Assembly (NCBI GenBank): GCA_947475795.1
Contig: CANJOX010000213.1
Location: forward strand, 1-5,893
DNA length: 5,893 nt
From: Gemmatimonadota bacterium
GTDB taxonomy: Bacteria; Gemmatimonadota; Gemmatimonadetes; Gemmatimonadales; Gemmatimonadaceae
Direction: 5' to 3'
Both the position numbers and the translations under genes were made by a program. Shown here one piece after another: positions 1 through 5,680 of the stretch. The first letter of the stretch is position 1; every line of letters starts with the position of its first letter. The notes under the pieces were generated by a model. It had not been told where the DNA came from. It saw nothing but the letters and a program-made list of their open reading frames with translations, and searched no databases.

Positions 1-151
1 CGAAAAGTACCGCAAGGAGCGGGAGCGCATCCTCTCGACGCAGGGGCTCACCGAAGCCGCCTATGCGGCCGGGACACGGCGGATCAGCGGTGACGACGGC
101 GCCCGGCTGGCGTTCGAAGCGGCCCTCACGAAGGCCGCCGCGGCGAAGTAA
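1..151 (+). CDS. C-terminal end of an unidentified protein (partial)
   Basis: An open frame enters from the left edge (first full codon at position 2) and ends at a TAA at 149-151, giving 49 residues. The first part is highly charged (EKYRKERERIL), followed by an alanine-rich, probably helical tail ending in KAAAAK. No motif, membrane segment or recognisable fold is visible, so the function is unknown. Support for coding is the strong G/C preference at third codon positions and the tight convergent placement, 17 bp from the stop of the opposing TspO-like gene. The start and most of the protein lie outside the window. Confidence 0.6.
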   Translation, partial: EKYRKERERILSTQGLTEAAYAAGTRRISGDDGARLAFEAALTKAAAAK

Positions 152-167
152 GGCCGATCGGGCGGCC
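152..167. terminator. Possible shared hairpin between convergent genes
   Basis: The arms GGCCG (152-156) and CGGCC (163-167) form a perfect 5-bp stem with a 6-base loop, filling almost all of the 17-bp gap between two convergent stop codons. No T-run follows on either strand, so it does not meet the usual intrinsic terminator pattern. A role in ending or protecting both transcripts is inferred from position only. In DNA this GC-rich, such a short palindrome can arise by chance. Confidence 0.25.
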
Positions 168-168
168 G

Positions 169-924
169 CTACGCGCGCCGCCGCGCCCCCACCCACCACG
201 CCACGGCACCGAGGGCCATCCCGGCCGGCACCAACCATGCCGCCGGCACCGCGATGGCGGGCAGATCGGCGTAGCGTGCCCCGATGCCACGCACCGCCCA
301 CGCGACGGTGAGCGGGAAGAGCCAGTTGCCGCGCCCCCACGCCATCACGGTCCCAAGCAGTGTGGCTACGCCCATCATCCCCACCGCCCAGGTGGATTCG
401 GGGATGCCGAGGCCGCCGAAGCCGATCACGTGGGCGACCTGGAAGCTGTTCGCGATCAAGGCCACCGAGATCCACGCGAGGTAGAGGTCCTGCGGCCAGA
501 TCACGAACGCGCGCTCCGCGAGGGTGGGCGACGGCCCGCGGCGGACGCGCTCCCCGATCATGATGAGTGTCGCCAGAAAGACGAGCATCACCGCGAGGGC
601 CAGCGCGAACTGGCCGAAGGAGAAGAGCGTGAGCCACGCCACGTTCAGCGCACCGGTCACGGCCCACCACACGCCTAGTCGCTCCACGGCGCGCGCTGCG
701 CCGGCGGTGGGCAACGCCTGATAGACCGTGGAGGCCACGAGTCCGAGGTAGATCAGGCTCCAGATGCCGAATACGTAATCGGCCGGCAGAAACAGCGACC
801 GGTAGCGATTGGCGATGACGCCGATCGAGTCGCCGCTCATGGCCCCGGAGGCGGCCAGCCCGTTGAGCGCGATCACCGCCACCAGCACGAGCACGTTGAC
901 CAGCTGCCAGCGTCGGATCGACAT
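169..924 (-). CDS. Enlarged TspO/MBR-family (tryptophan-rich sensory) membrane protein
   Basis: Encodes 251 residues, mostly hydrophobic, with about eight predicted membrane segments (roughly residues 8-27, 49-70, 83-102, 105-124, 140-165, 178-196, 199-216, 222-246). The TspO-like core is recognisable: a PADYVFGIWSLIYLGL segment near 47-62 (family pattern PxxxVFxxWxxxY), ALNVAWLTLFSF near 92-103, and PQDLYLAWISVALIANS near 144-160. Classical TspO proteins have about 160 residues and five helices and bind porphyrins or related ligands in the membrane. This protein has about 90 extra residues, with roughly three extra C-terminal helices, as in a longer class annotated as tryptophan-rich sensory proteins. 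Ligand and role are unknown. The ATG at 922-924 was chosen because the longer in-frame extension is arginine-rich, non-hydrophobic and runs into the upstream gene. No Shine-Dalgarno sequence precedes this start. It lies 41 bp downstream of the glycosidase gene on the same strand and is probably co-transcribed with it. Confidence 0.85.
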   Translation of the reverse strand: MSIRRWQLVNVLVLVAVIALNGLAASGAMSGDSIGVIANRYRSLFLPADYVFGIWSLIYLGLVASTVYQALPTAGAARAVERLGVWWAVTGALNVAWLTLFSFGQFALALAVMLVFLATLIMIGERVRRGPSPTLAERAFVIWPQDLYLAWISVALIANSFQVAHVIGFGGLGIPESTWAVGMMGVATLLGTVMAWGRGNWLFPLTVAWAVRGIGARYADLPAIAVPAAWLVPAGMALGAVAWWVGARRRA

Positions 925-959
925 GGTCTGAGGGAAAGAGGGGAGAACCGTAGCCACGC

Positions 960-974
960 CGCCCGTTACGGGCG
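960..974 (-). repeat. Stop-codon hairpin between glycosidase and TspO-like genes
   Basis: A 15-bp inverted repeat with 7-bp arms, CGCCCGT and ACGGGCG, flanks a single central T. As RNA on the minus strand it folds as a 6-bp all-GC stem (CGCCCG/CGGGCG) with a UAA triloop, which is exactly the stop codon of the glycosidase gene (966-968). No U-run follows, so full termination is not expected. It could weaken read-through into the TspO-like gene or protect the upstream message. The structure is seen in the sequence; its role is inferred. Confidence 0.35.
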
Positions 975-2210
975 CCGCCGCTCCATGACGAGTACCGCGT
1001 TGCCGACGGCGCGTTCGCCGGCCGGGTCGGAGGGCACGTTGACGAGTTGCCCGTCCACCACCAGCCCCGTCGAACCGCCGCCATCGAAGTTCAGGGCGTC
1101 CCATGCCCCCAGTCTGCGCAGCGCCTCGGCGAGTTCCATGAGCGTCATCCCGACGCTGGCGGTGGATCGTCCGTCCACCACGTACAGCCACACGGTCTGT
1201 CCGTCACGCGACACGCCAACTGCGGAGCGCGGGTGCCGCATCTCGGCGTTGCGCGAAATCGTCCCTTCAATGGTGGCCGCGTCGCCGGCCACGACGATGC
1301 CGCCGCGCAGGAGCTGCGGCCAGCCGCCAACCAGCAGCGCCGGCGCCCGCCCATCCTGCACGCGTGGCGTTGTGGTCAGCAGCACCCGCACCGTGTCGCC
1401 GTCCCGGAGTGCCTGCACGGCCGATGCGCGCGCGCCGTGTGCCACCAGCACGGCGCCATCGGGTGGGATCGGCGACCCGGCGCCGACGCGCACGGCGCCC
1501 ATACGCACGTAGAGCGTGGTGTCGCCGCGCACCCCCGCCCGCCGGAGCGCGGCCTCGGTCGGCACCGATGCGCTGTCTCGCGCGGGGGCTCCCGCCGGAG
1601 TTCTGACGCCGAAGCGCGGTGTGTACAGGGCGATCCCTTCCGGCGTATCGGCGCGACGCGCATTGACGGTGATGATGGGCAGCATCGCGCCGTCGCTCCA
1701 CGCGCGCGCGTCCACCTGATATCGGTCGATCGCCGCGCGCCCGGACGCGCTGATCGACAGCTGCGCATGCGCGTTGTCGAAGGTGTCGAAGGGGGAGTCC
1801 GTCACCTTGAGCCCTTTCCACCATTCGCCGGCGAGCACCTGATTGTTCTCGTTCTCGCCCGACGCGAGGTCAAAGAAGTCGGCATTGATCGCCACCCGGA
1901 CACGCGCCGCTCCACTATCGAGGCGCGCCGCCATGTGCGAGACGCGCTCGCGGCCGCGCAACTGATCGGTCGCCCGCACCGCTTGCAGCGAGAGCGCGGC
2001 CGCTCGTAGGTCGATCCGGACGACATGGATGTTCCACGGACCACGGGCATCCCGCTGGGTGGCATAGGTCAGCCCGGGGGCCAGGCGGCGCTGCCCCGGC
2101 AGCAACGACGGCACGAGGCTGCCAACCGCGAGGCCCGCCGCCAGCACCGTCAGCCATCGCCGCCCGGCAACGGCTGGCCCTGCAATGTCCCGCGCCGTAT
2201 GATCTCCCAT
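966..2210 (-). CDS. Phosphodiester glycosidase (NAGPA/DUF2233-type) family protein, exported or membrane-anchored
   Basis: Encodes 414 residues. A basic N-terminus (GRRW, 17-20) leads into a hydrophobic stretch near 19-38, which is a signal peptide or uncleaved anchor, so the catalytic part should act outside the inner membrane. The hallmarks of the family named after mammalian N-acetylglucosamine-1-phosphodiester alpha-N-acetylglucosaminidase are in order: INADFFD (108-114), RHPRSAVGVSRDG (325-337), VVDGRS (344-349), NFDGGGST (374-381) and GERAVGNAVLV (398-408). Bacterial members are thought to cleave sugar-phosphodiester linkages in envelope polymers; the substrate here cannot be told. The ATG at 2208-2210 is preferred because GGAGGGG lies 9 bases upstream. 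An ATG at 2226-2228 would add six residues but has poorer spacing. The much longer open frame reaching 3152 is an antisense shadow of the kinase gene. This gene heads a likely two-gene unit with the TspO-like gene. Confidence 0.88.
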   Translation of the reverse strand: MGDHTARDIAGPAVAGRRWLTVLAAGLAVGSLVPSLLPGQRRLAPGLTYATQRDARGPWNIHVVRIDLRAAALSLQAVRATDQLRGRERVSHMAARLDSGAARVRVAINADFFDLASGENENNQVLAGEWWKGLKVTDSPFDTFDNAHAQLSISASGRAAIDRYQVDARAWSDGAMLPIITVNARRADTPEGIALYTPRFGVRTPAGAPARDSASVPTEAALRRAGVRGDTTLYVRMGAVRVGAGSPIPPDGAVLVAHGARASAVQALRDGDTVRVLLTTTPRVQDGRAPALLVGGWPQLLRGGIVVAGDAATIEGTISRNAEMRHPRSAVGVSRDGQTVWLYVVDGRSTASVGMTLMELAEALRRLGAWDALNFDGGGSTGLVVDGQLVNVPSDPAGERAVGNAVLVMERRRP

Positions 2211-2219
2211 TCCCCGCCA

Positions 2220-2226
2220 CCCCTCC
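2220..2226 (-). promoter_or_regulatory. Ribosome binding site deciding the glycosidase start
   Basis: Reads GGAGGGG on the minus strand, 9 bases before the ATG at 2208-2210. It overlaps the alternative ATG at 2226-2228, so that codon is less likely to be the true start. Confidence 0.6.
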
Positions 2227-2228
2227 AT

Positions 2229-2243
2229 GTCCCCGTTCGGGAC
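2229..2243 (-). repeat. Small hairpin just upstream of the glycosidase ribosome binding site
   Basis: GTCCC (2229-2233) and GGGAC (2239-2243) form a perfect 5-bp stem with a 5-base loop, two bases upstream of the ribosome binding site. If transcription starts further out, this sits in the 5' leader of the glycosidase mRNA and could affect translation. It is short and unproven. Confidence 0.25.
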
Positions 2244-2290
2244 GGCAGATACGGCCCCCGCGGCCCTCGCCGACCGTCCGGCCGATGCAC

Positions 2291-2301
2291 AAAGTAAAAT
2301 C
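2291..2301 (-). promoter_or_regulatory. Possible promoter core for the glycosidase/TspO-like unit
   Basis: This is the main AT-rich island in the divergent intergenic region, reading GATTTTACTTT on the minus strand. It contains a TANNNT-type -10 candidate (TACTTT, 2291-2296), which would give a leader of about 70-75 bases. No good -35 element sits at 16-18 bp. The nearest candidate, GCGACA on the minus strand (2318-2323), is 21 bp away and lies inside the inverted repeat described next. The call rests on local base composition and position only. Confidence 0.25.
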
Positions 2302-2305
2302 ATCC

Positions 2306-2339
2306 GCGACAGGGTGCTGTCGCTTTCCGGGAAACGACA
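2306..2339. promoter_or_regulatory. Operator-like cluster of CGACA/TGTCG half-sites
   Basis: GCGACAG (2306-2312) and CTGTCGC (2317-2323) form a perfect 7-bp inverted repeat with a 4-base spacer. The right arm also pairs with a third half-site, CGACA (2335-2339). Together they make a second, imperfect 22-bp palindrome (2318-2339) in which 9 of 11 positions are symmetric. So three half-sites alternate in orientation next to the AT-rich island. The arrangement resembles a binding site for a dimeric or cooperatively binding regulator. No regulator gene is in the window, and the regulator identity is unknown. Confidence 0.4.
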
Positions 2340-2365
2340 CCGCCACGGTGCGGACCATCGGATGT

Positions 2366-2399
2366 CGGCCGCGCTCTGATTTGGGGAGACACGCGGCCG
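2366..2399. repeat. Long-armed inverted repeat in the divergent intergenic region
   Basis: CGGCCGCG (2366-2373) and CGCGGCCG (2392-2399) are perfect 8-bp inverted arms separated by 18 bases. Inside the loop, TCT (2375-2377) and AGA (2387-2389) can add a short inner stem. It lies 50-83 bp upstream of the kinase start. It could be a regulatory site or a structured leader if the kinase transcript starts upstream. The arms are pure G/C, so chance occurrence is not negligible. Confidence 0.3.
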
Positions 2400-2407
2400 T
2401 CGGCGAT

Positions 2408-2432
2408 TCGCCCTGGGTCGCCACTTGGGCGA
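2408..2432. promoter_or_regulatory. Inverted repeat abutting the putative kinase -10 box
   Basis: TCGCCC (2408-2413) and GGGCGA (2427-2432) form perfect 6-bp arms with a 13-base spacer. A direct copy, TCGCC, also occurs at 2418-2422, ten bases after the first. The right arm ends immediately before the candidate -10 element at 2433, so a protein bound here could control kinase transcription. Position supports the idea; nothing else does. Confidence 0.25.
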
Positions 2433-2438
2433 TAGTAT
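2433..2438 (+). promoter_or_regulatory. Candidate -10 element for a leaderless kinase transcript
   Basis: TAGTAT matches the TANNNT form of a sigma-70-type -10 box in an otherwise GC-rich stretch. It ends 10 bases before the ATG at 2449 (7 bases before an in-frame GTG at 2446), which would place the first transcribed base at or next to the start codon. No Shine-Dalgarno sequence precedes that ATG, as expected for a leaderless message. No convincing -35 box is present at 2410-2415. Confidence 0.4.
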
Positions 2439-2448
2439 TCCTTGCGTG

Positions 2449-4743
2449 ATGACACCCATGCGACCTGACCCGCACGCCACCGGCGGGGAGTCCGCCGGCC
2501 CGGCCGCCGCGCCGGAAGTGGCCCCGCTGGCCCGGTGGTGGGCCGCCACCGGCGTCGCCTTCCGCGCGTCGTGGCGCGCACTGGCATGGTTCGGGCTCGT
2601 GTACGGCGTGCTGTACGCAATCTCGATGCGGCTGATCACCTCGGCCAATCCGCTCGCGCCCCTGTGGCCGCCGGCCGGTGTGCTCGTGGCCGGACTGCTG
2701 CTGCTCGACACCACGCCGCGGTGGATGATTTTTCTGACGTCGTTCGTGGCCGGGCGGGTGGCCGGCCAAGGTGCGCTCCTGCCCGGCGTCGAGACGCTGG
2801 TGCTGATCGTCGCCGCGTGGATCGAAGGGCGCATCGTGAGCGACCTGCTGCGGCAGCGGCGCGGTCCGGTGGTCACCTTCGGCAGCGTGCGGGACATTCC
2901 GGCACTCCTCTGGGCCACGATGCTCGCCGTGTCGGTCAACGGTGTGATCGTCGGGGCGATCAGTGCCGATTCCGCCGACAGCTTCTGGCAGGGATTCATT
3001 ACCTCGTGGATCGGGGGATGCCTCGGCATCCTGCTGTTTACCCCCCTGCTGGTGGCGTGGGTGCGCCCACCCGAGGTGCTCATCGCGTCGGGGCGCCGGT
3101 CCGCTCGCCTGCTCGAAGCGGCCGCCCTGCTGGCGGTGACCGTGGTGATCACACGCCTCGCGTTTCAGGGCGTCGTGTTGTTCGGCGCCATCGATGTGCC
3201 GCCGTACGCGCTCACGGTGCCGCTGATCTGGGCGGCGCTGCGCTTTGGACTGCGCGGCGTCACGCTGGTCAGCCTCGTGATCACGGCACTGGCCACGCCG
3301 CTGCAACTCGAGCCCACGGCGACGGTGCTGGGCGGCGTCACCCCTGATGTGCGCCTGCTGCGCCTGCAGGTGTTCATTGCCTTCATCACCATGACCGGCC
3401 TCGTACTGAGCGCCGCCCGCGCCGAGCAGCGCGCCGCTGCCGCCTCCGAGGCGCTCGCCGCCGAAGCGCTCGTGGCCAGTGAGCGGCAGTTACGGCAAAG
3501 CCAGAAAATGGAGGCCGTGGGACAGCTCGCCGGTGGTGTCGCCCACGATTTCAACAACATTCTCGCGGCGATGCTGCTGCAGGTGCAGGAGATCCGCGCG
3601 GCCACCGGACTGGCCCCGGCCGAACGTCGGACCGTCGGCGATCTCAACGACTCGATCGAGCGCGCCGCGACACTCACCCGCCAGCTGCTGCTCTTCAGTC
3701 GCCGGCAGGCCAAGGAGGAGCGTCTCTTCGATCTCGGCGAGATGCTCGCCCCACTGGCGCGCCTGCTGCGCCGCATCGTCCCGGAGTCATTCGCCTTCAC
3801 CATCGCCCCGGCCACCGCGCCGATGATGGTCCGGGGCGACTCGTCGATGCTGGAGCAGGTCGTGATGAATCTCGTGGTCAACGCGCGCGATGCCATGCCG
3901 GGCGGCGGCGCGCTGCACGTGAACACGGCCATCATCTCGCTGGCGGGCGACGAGTGGCAGGCGCTGGCGCAGGTGCATCGTGATCTGCGTCCGGGAGGCT
4001 ACGCCGTGCTGCGCGTGACCGACACGGGGCACGGGATCGCGCCCGAGCATCTGGGGCAGCTGTTCGAACCGTTCTTCACCACCAAGGAAGCGGGGAAGGG
4101 GACCGGCCTCGGGCTCTCCACCGTGTACGGCATTGCCCAGCAGCACCACGGCTTCGTGCGCGTGCTCACCACGAGCGCGGCGGGGACGACGTTCGAATTC
4201 GGCATCCCGCTGGTGGAGGACGCCGCGCCGGAGGTGTCTGCCGAGCCGGTCGTCGCCGAGCCGGTCATCGCCGAGCCGGTCATCGCGGAGCCGGTCGCGG
4301 TGGCGCCAATCGCGGTGGAGCCGGTCGTCACTGACCCGTCGGTGCCCACCCTCGAGCCGCGACGGCCGACGATTCTCCTTGTGGAGGACGATCCCGACGT
4401 GCGACGGATGGTGCAGCGCATGCTCGAACGTGGCGGCATGCGCGTGGTGAGCGTGGAGACCGGGCTGGAAGCGCTGGCCCGATGGCAGGACATCGCCCCC
4501 GTCGATCTGGTCCTCACCGATCTCGTCATGCCCGGCGGGATGAGTGGGATCGAAATGGCGCACGATCTGCAAAGCATCGCGCCTGGCCTGCGCGTGGTGT
4601 ATACCAGCGGTTACGATCCCGATTACGACAGCCACGGTGGGCTCCTCGAGCCCGGTGTGAACTTCATTCCGAAGCCCGCCAGCGCCGACACCATTCTCGC
4701 CGTCATCCGCCGCCAGCTCGGTGACGCGTGGGACATCGCCTAG
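2449..4743 (+). CDS. Membrane-bound hybrid histidine kinase (MASE1-HisKA-HATPase-REC)
   Basis: Encodes 764 residues. The N-terminus (about 30-320) is a multi-helix membrane sensor of MASE1 type, with the typical NPLAPLWPPAG segment (67-77) and a WIGGCLGILLFTPLLVAW segment (187-204). An alanine/glutamate-rich helical linker (about 322-355) leads to a HisKA domain with phospho-acceptor His366 in VAHDFNNIL. The ATP-binding domain has an N box (Asn478 in NLVVNARDAM), G1 (DTGHGIA from 525) and G2 (GKGTGLGLS, 549-557). After a repetitive AEPV-rich linker (598-627) comes a receiver domain with acidic VEDD (645-648), phospho-acceptor Asp691, Thr719 and Lys742, all intact. All catalytic residues are present, so an active sensor that phosphorylates its own receiver is expected; signal and downstream partner are unknown. 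The ATG at 2449 is chosen over an upstream TTG (2425) and a downstream ATG (2458) because of the promoter-like box just before it. The hydroxylase gene follows after 22 bp. Confidence 0.92.
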   Translation: MTPMRPDPHATGGESAGPAAAPEVAPLARWWAATGVAFRASWRALAWFGLVYGVLYAISMRLITSANPLAPLWPPAGVLVAGLLLLDTTPRWMIFLTSFVAGRVAGQGALLPGVETLVLIVAAWIEGRIVSDLLRQRRGPVVTFGSVRDIPALLWATMLAVSVNGVIVGAISADSADSFWQGFITSWIGGCLGILLFTPLLVAWVRPPEVLIASGRRSARLLEAAALLAVTVVITRLAFQGVVLFGAIDVPPYALTVPLIWAALRFGLRGVTLVSLVITALATPLQLEPTATVLGGVTPDVRLLRLQVFIAFITMTGLVLSAARAEQRAAAASEALAAEALVASERQLRQSQKMEAVGQLAGGVAHDFNNILAAMLLQVQEIRAATGLAPAERRTVGDLNDSIERAATLTRQLLLFSRRQAKEERLFDLGEMLAPLARLLRRIVPESFAFTIAPATAPMMVRGDSSMLEQVVMNLVVNARDAMPGGGALHVNTAIISLAGDEWQALAQVHRDLRPGGYAVLRVTDTGHGIAPEHLGQLFEPFFTTKEAGKGTGLGLSTVYGIAQQHHGFVRVLTTSAAGTTFEFGIPLVEDAAPEVSAEPVVAEPVIAEPVIAEPVAVAPIAVEPVVTDPSVPTLEPRRPTILLVEDDPDVRRMVQRMLERGGMRVVSVETGLEALARWQDIAPVDLVLTDLVMPGGMSGIEMAHDLQSIAPGLRVVYTSGYDPDYDSHGGLLEPGVNFIPKPASADTILAVIRRQLGDAWDIA
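4240..4329 (+). repeat. 15-bp tandem repeat in the kinase linker
   Basis: Six in-frame 15-base units encode AEPVV, AEPVI, AEPVI, AEPVA, VAPIA and VEPVV. Units two and three are identical (GCCGAGCCGGTCATC), unit one differs from them at one base, unit four at a few, and unit five is the most degenerate. The repeat forms the flexible, proline- and glutamate-rich tether between the ATPase domain and the receiver (residues 598-627). Unit number may vary between strains, since each change keeps the frame. Confidence 0.85.
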
Positions 4744-4765
4744 CCTCTCGCACGCGTTAACGACG

Positions 4766-5623
4766 ATGACACTCGATCTGCAGACCGCCCAGTTGCTGGC
4801 CGTGACGGTGATCTTCGGGGGCTTCGCCCTCGCCGAGCTCGCCATCGGCGCCTTTTTTGCCACCGAGGCGACGCGCGAGGACAACCGGCTCGACGTGGCC
4901 GTGGGGATCACGTTCCCCGTGATCTCCGGATCCGTGTTCGCCGCGGCGAAGGCGCTGGCCGCCGTGCTGCTCCCCACCATGCGGGATGCGTGGGCCGGCT
5001 GGCCGTGGTGGCTCATGGTGATCGTGCTGCTGCTGGCCGACGACCTCACACAGTACTGGTGGCACCGGCTGTCGCACACGTCGGTGATGTGGCCGCTGCA
5101 CCGGGCGCATCACTCCGCCGCCTACATGAGCGTGCGCGTGGTGTACCGCAACAATGCGATGTACTACGCGCTCATGCCCGGCCTCTGGCTCAGCGGCGTG
5201 CTGCTCTACCTCGGCTTCGGCTGGGTGTTCGTGTGGTACAGCGTGGTCAAGCTCACGGTCATCATCGGCGCGCACTCATCGGTGCGATGGGATCGGTGGC
5301 TCTACCGCTACGCGCCGCTCCGCCCGCTGGCCTGGCTGCTCGAGCGGACGATCTCCACGCCGGCCACGCACTTCGCCCACCATGCCCTCACCCAGGACGA
5401 CGGCATCGGGCACTACATGGGCAATTACGGCAATCTGCTTTTCTTCTGGGACGTGCTGTTCGGCACGGCGCGCATCACACGGCAGTACCCGCCGGCGTAC
5501 GGCTTGAACGATGACCGGCGTCACGGCCCCGAGCGCTGGTACCACCAGCTGTACTTCCCCTTCGTGCGCTCCACCCGGGCGGAGACGGTGCTCGGCCACG
5601 AGCCGCATACGCCGATCGACTAG
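4766..5623 (+). CDS. Fatty acid hydroxylase / sterol desaturase-family membrane enzyme
   Basis: Encodes 285 residues with several hydrophobic segments (about 8-30, 45-69, 80-96, 132-168). The histidine clusters that bind the di-iron centre in this family are present: HRLSH (100-104), HRAHH (112-116) and HFAHH (202-206), with an isolated His170 in a GAH segment and His216 nearby. Family members use oxygen to hydroxylate or desaturate lipids, sterols or carotenoids in the membrane; the substrate here cannot be read from sequence. The ATG at 4766 puts a short polar N-terminus before the first helix. A GTG at 4721 would add 15 residues and overlap the kinase end by 23 bp; neither start has a Shine-Dalgarno sequence. 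The 22-bp gap after the kinase implies co-transcription, possibly with translational coupling. The sulfatase gene follows after 57 bp. Confidence 0.88.
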   Translation: MTLDLQTAQLLAVTVIFGGFALAELAIGAFFATEATREDNRLDVAVGITFPVISGSVFAAAKALAAVLLPTMRDAWAGWPWWLMVIVLLLADDLTQYWWHRLSHTSVMWPLHRAHHSAAYMSVRVVYRNNAMYYALMPGLWLSGVLLYLGFGWVFVWYSVVKLTVIIGAHSSVRWDRWLYRYAPLRPLAWLLERTISTPATHFAHHALTQDDGIGHYMGNYGNLLFFWDVLFGTARITRQYPPAYGLNDDRRHGPERWYHQLYFPFVRSTRAETVLGHEPHTPID

Positions 5624-5663
5624 CGCGCCGGCGCCGCGCGAACCCTCGCGGTAGTCCTCTTTT
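5624..5663 (+). terminator. GC-rich hairpin region with a pyrimidine tract; possible weak terminator
   Basis: Right after the hydroxylase stop, competing hairpins are possible: CGCGC/GCGCG (5624-5628 with 5636-5640) and CCGCG/CGCGG (5634-5638 with 5647-5651). A pyrimidine tract, TCCTCTTTT, lies at 5655-5663. The spacing from the second stem to the T-run is a few bases and the T-run is short, so this is a weak candidate for ending the kinase-hydroxylase transcript. Confidence 0.25.
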
Positions 5664-5669
5664 CTGGCT

Positions 5670-5673
5670 GGAG
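5670..5673 (+). promoter_or_regulatory. Ribosome binding site of the sulfatase-family gene
   Basis: GGAG lies 7 bases before the ATG at 5681. This is normal spacing and fixes the start of the partial gene. Confidence 0.6.
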
Positions 5674-5680
5674 ATTTCCG

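Noticed and set aside
925..1191. An 89-residue N-terminal extension of the TspO-like protein
   Set aside because: It is arginine- and glycine-rich, lies antiparallel in frame over the conserved end of the glycosidase gene (read in another frame), and lacks membrane character. The hydrophobic protein begins naturally at 924.
1047..2009. A 320-residue plus-strand open frame
   Set aside because: It lies fully antisense to the conserved glycosidase domain, is rich in Arg, His and Pro, and has no motif.
2211..3152. A minus-strand open frame extending the glycosidase gene upstream to give a 728-residue protein
   Set aside because: The extra part is antisense to the kinase gene and its composition is low-complexity, rich in Arg, Ser and Ala. 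The family domain and a good ribosome binding site point to the start at 2210.
1915..3306. A 463-residue open frame on the minus strand
   Set aside because: It spans the divergent intergenic region and overlaps two well-supported genes. Its His-, Arg- and Gln-rich composition is typical of GC-rich shadow frames.
3787..5079. A 430-residue open frame on the minus strand
   Set aside because: It lies opposite the kinase and hydroxylase genes, shows no motif, and its GDDRLGDDRL repeats are simply the complement of the kinase linker repeat.
5625..5634. The perfect palindrome GCGCCGGCGC after the hydroxylase stop, considered as a binding site
   Set aside because: A 10-bp all-G/C palindrome is likely by chance here, and it competes with the hairpins already listed for the same bases.
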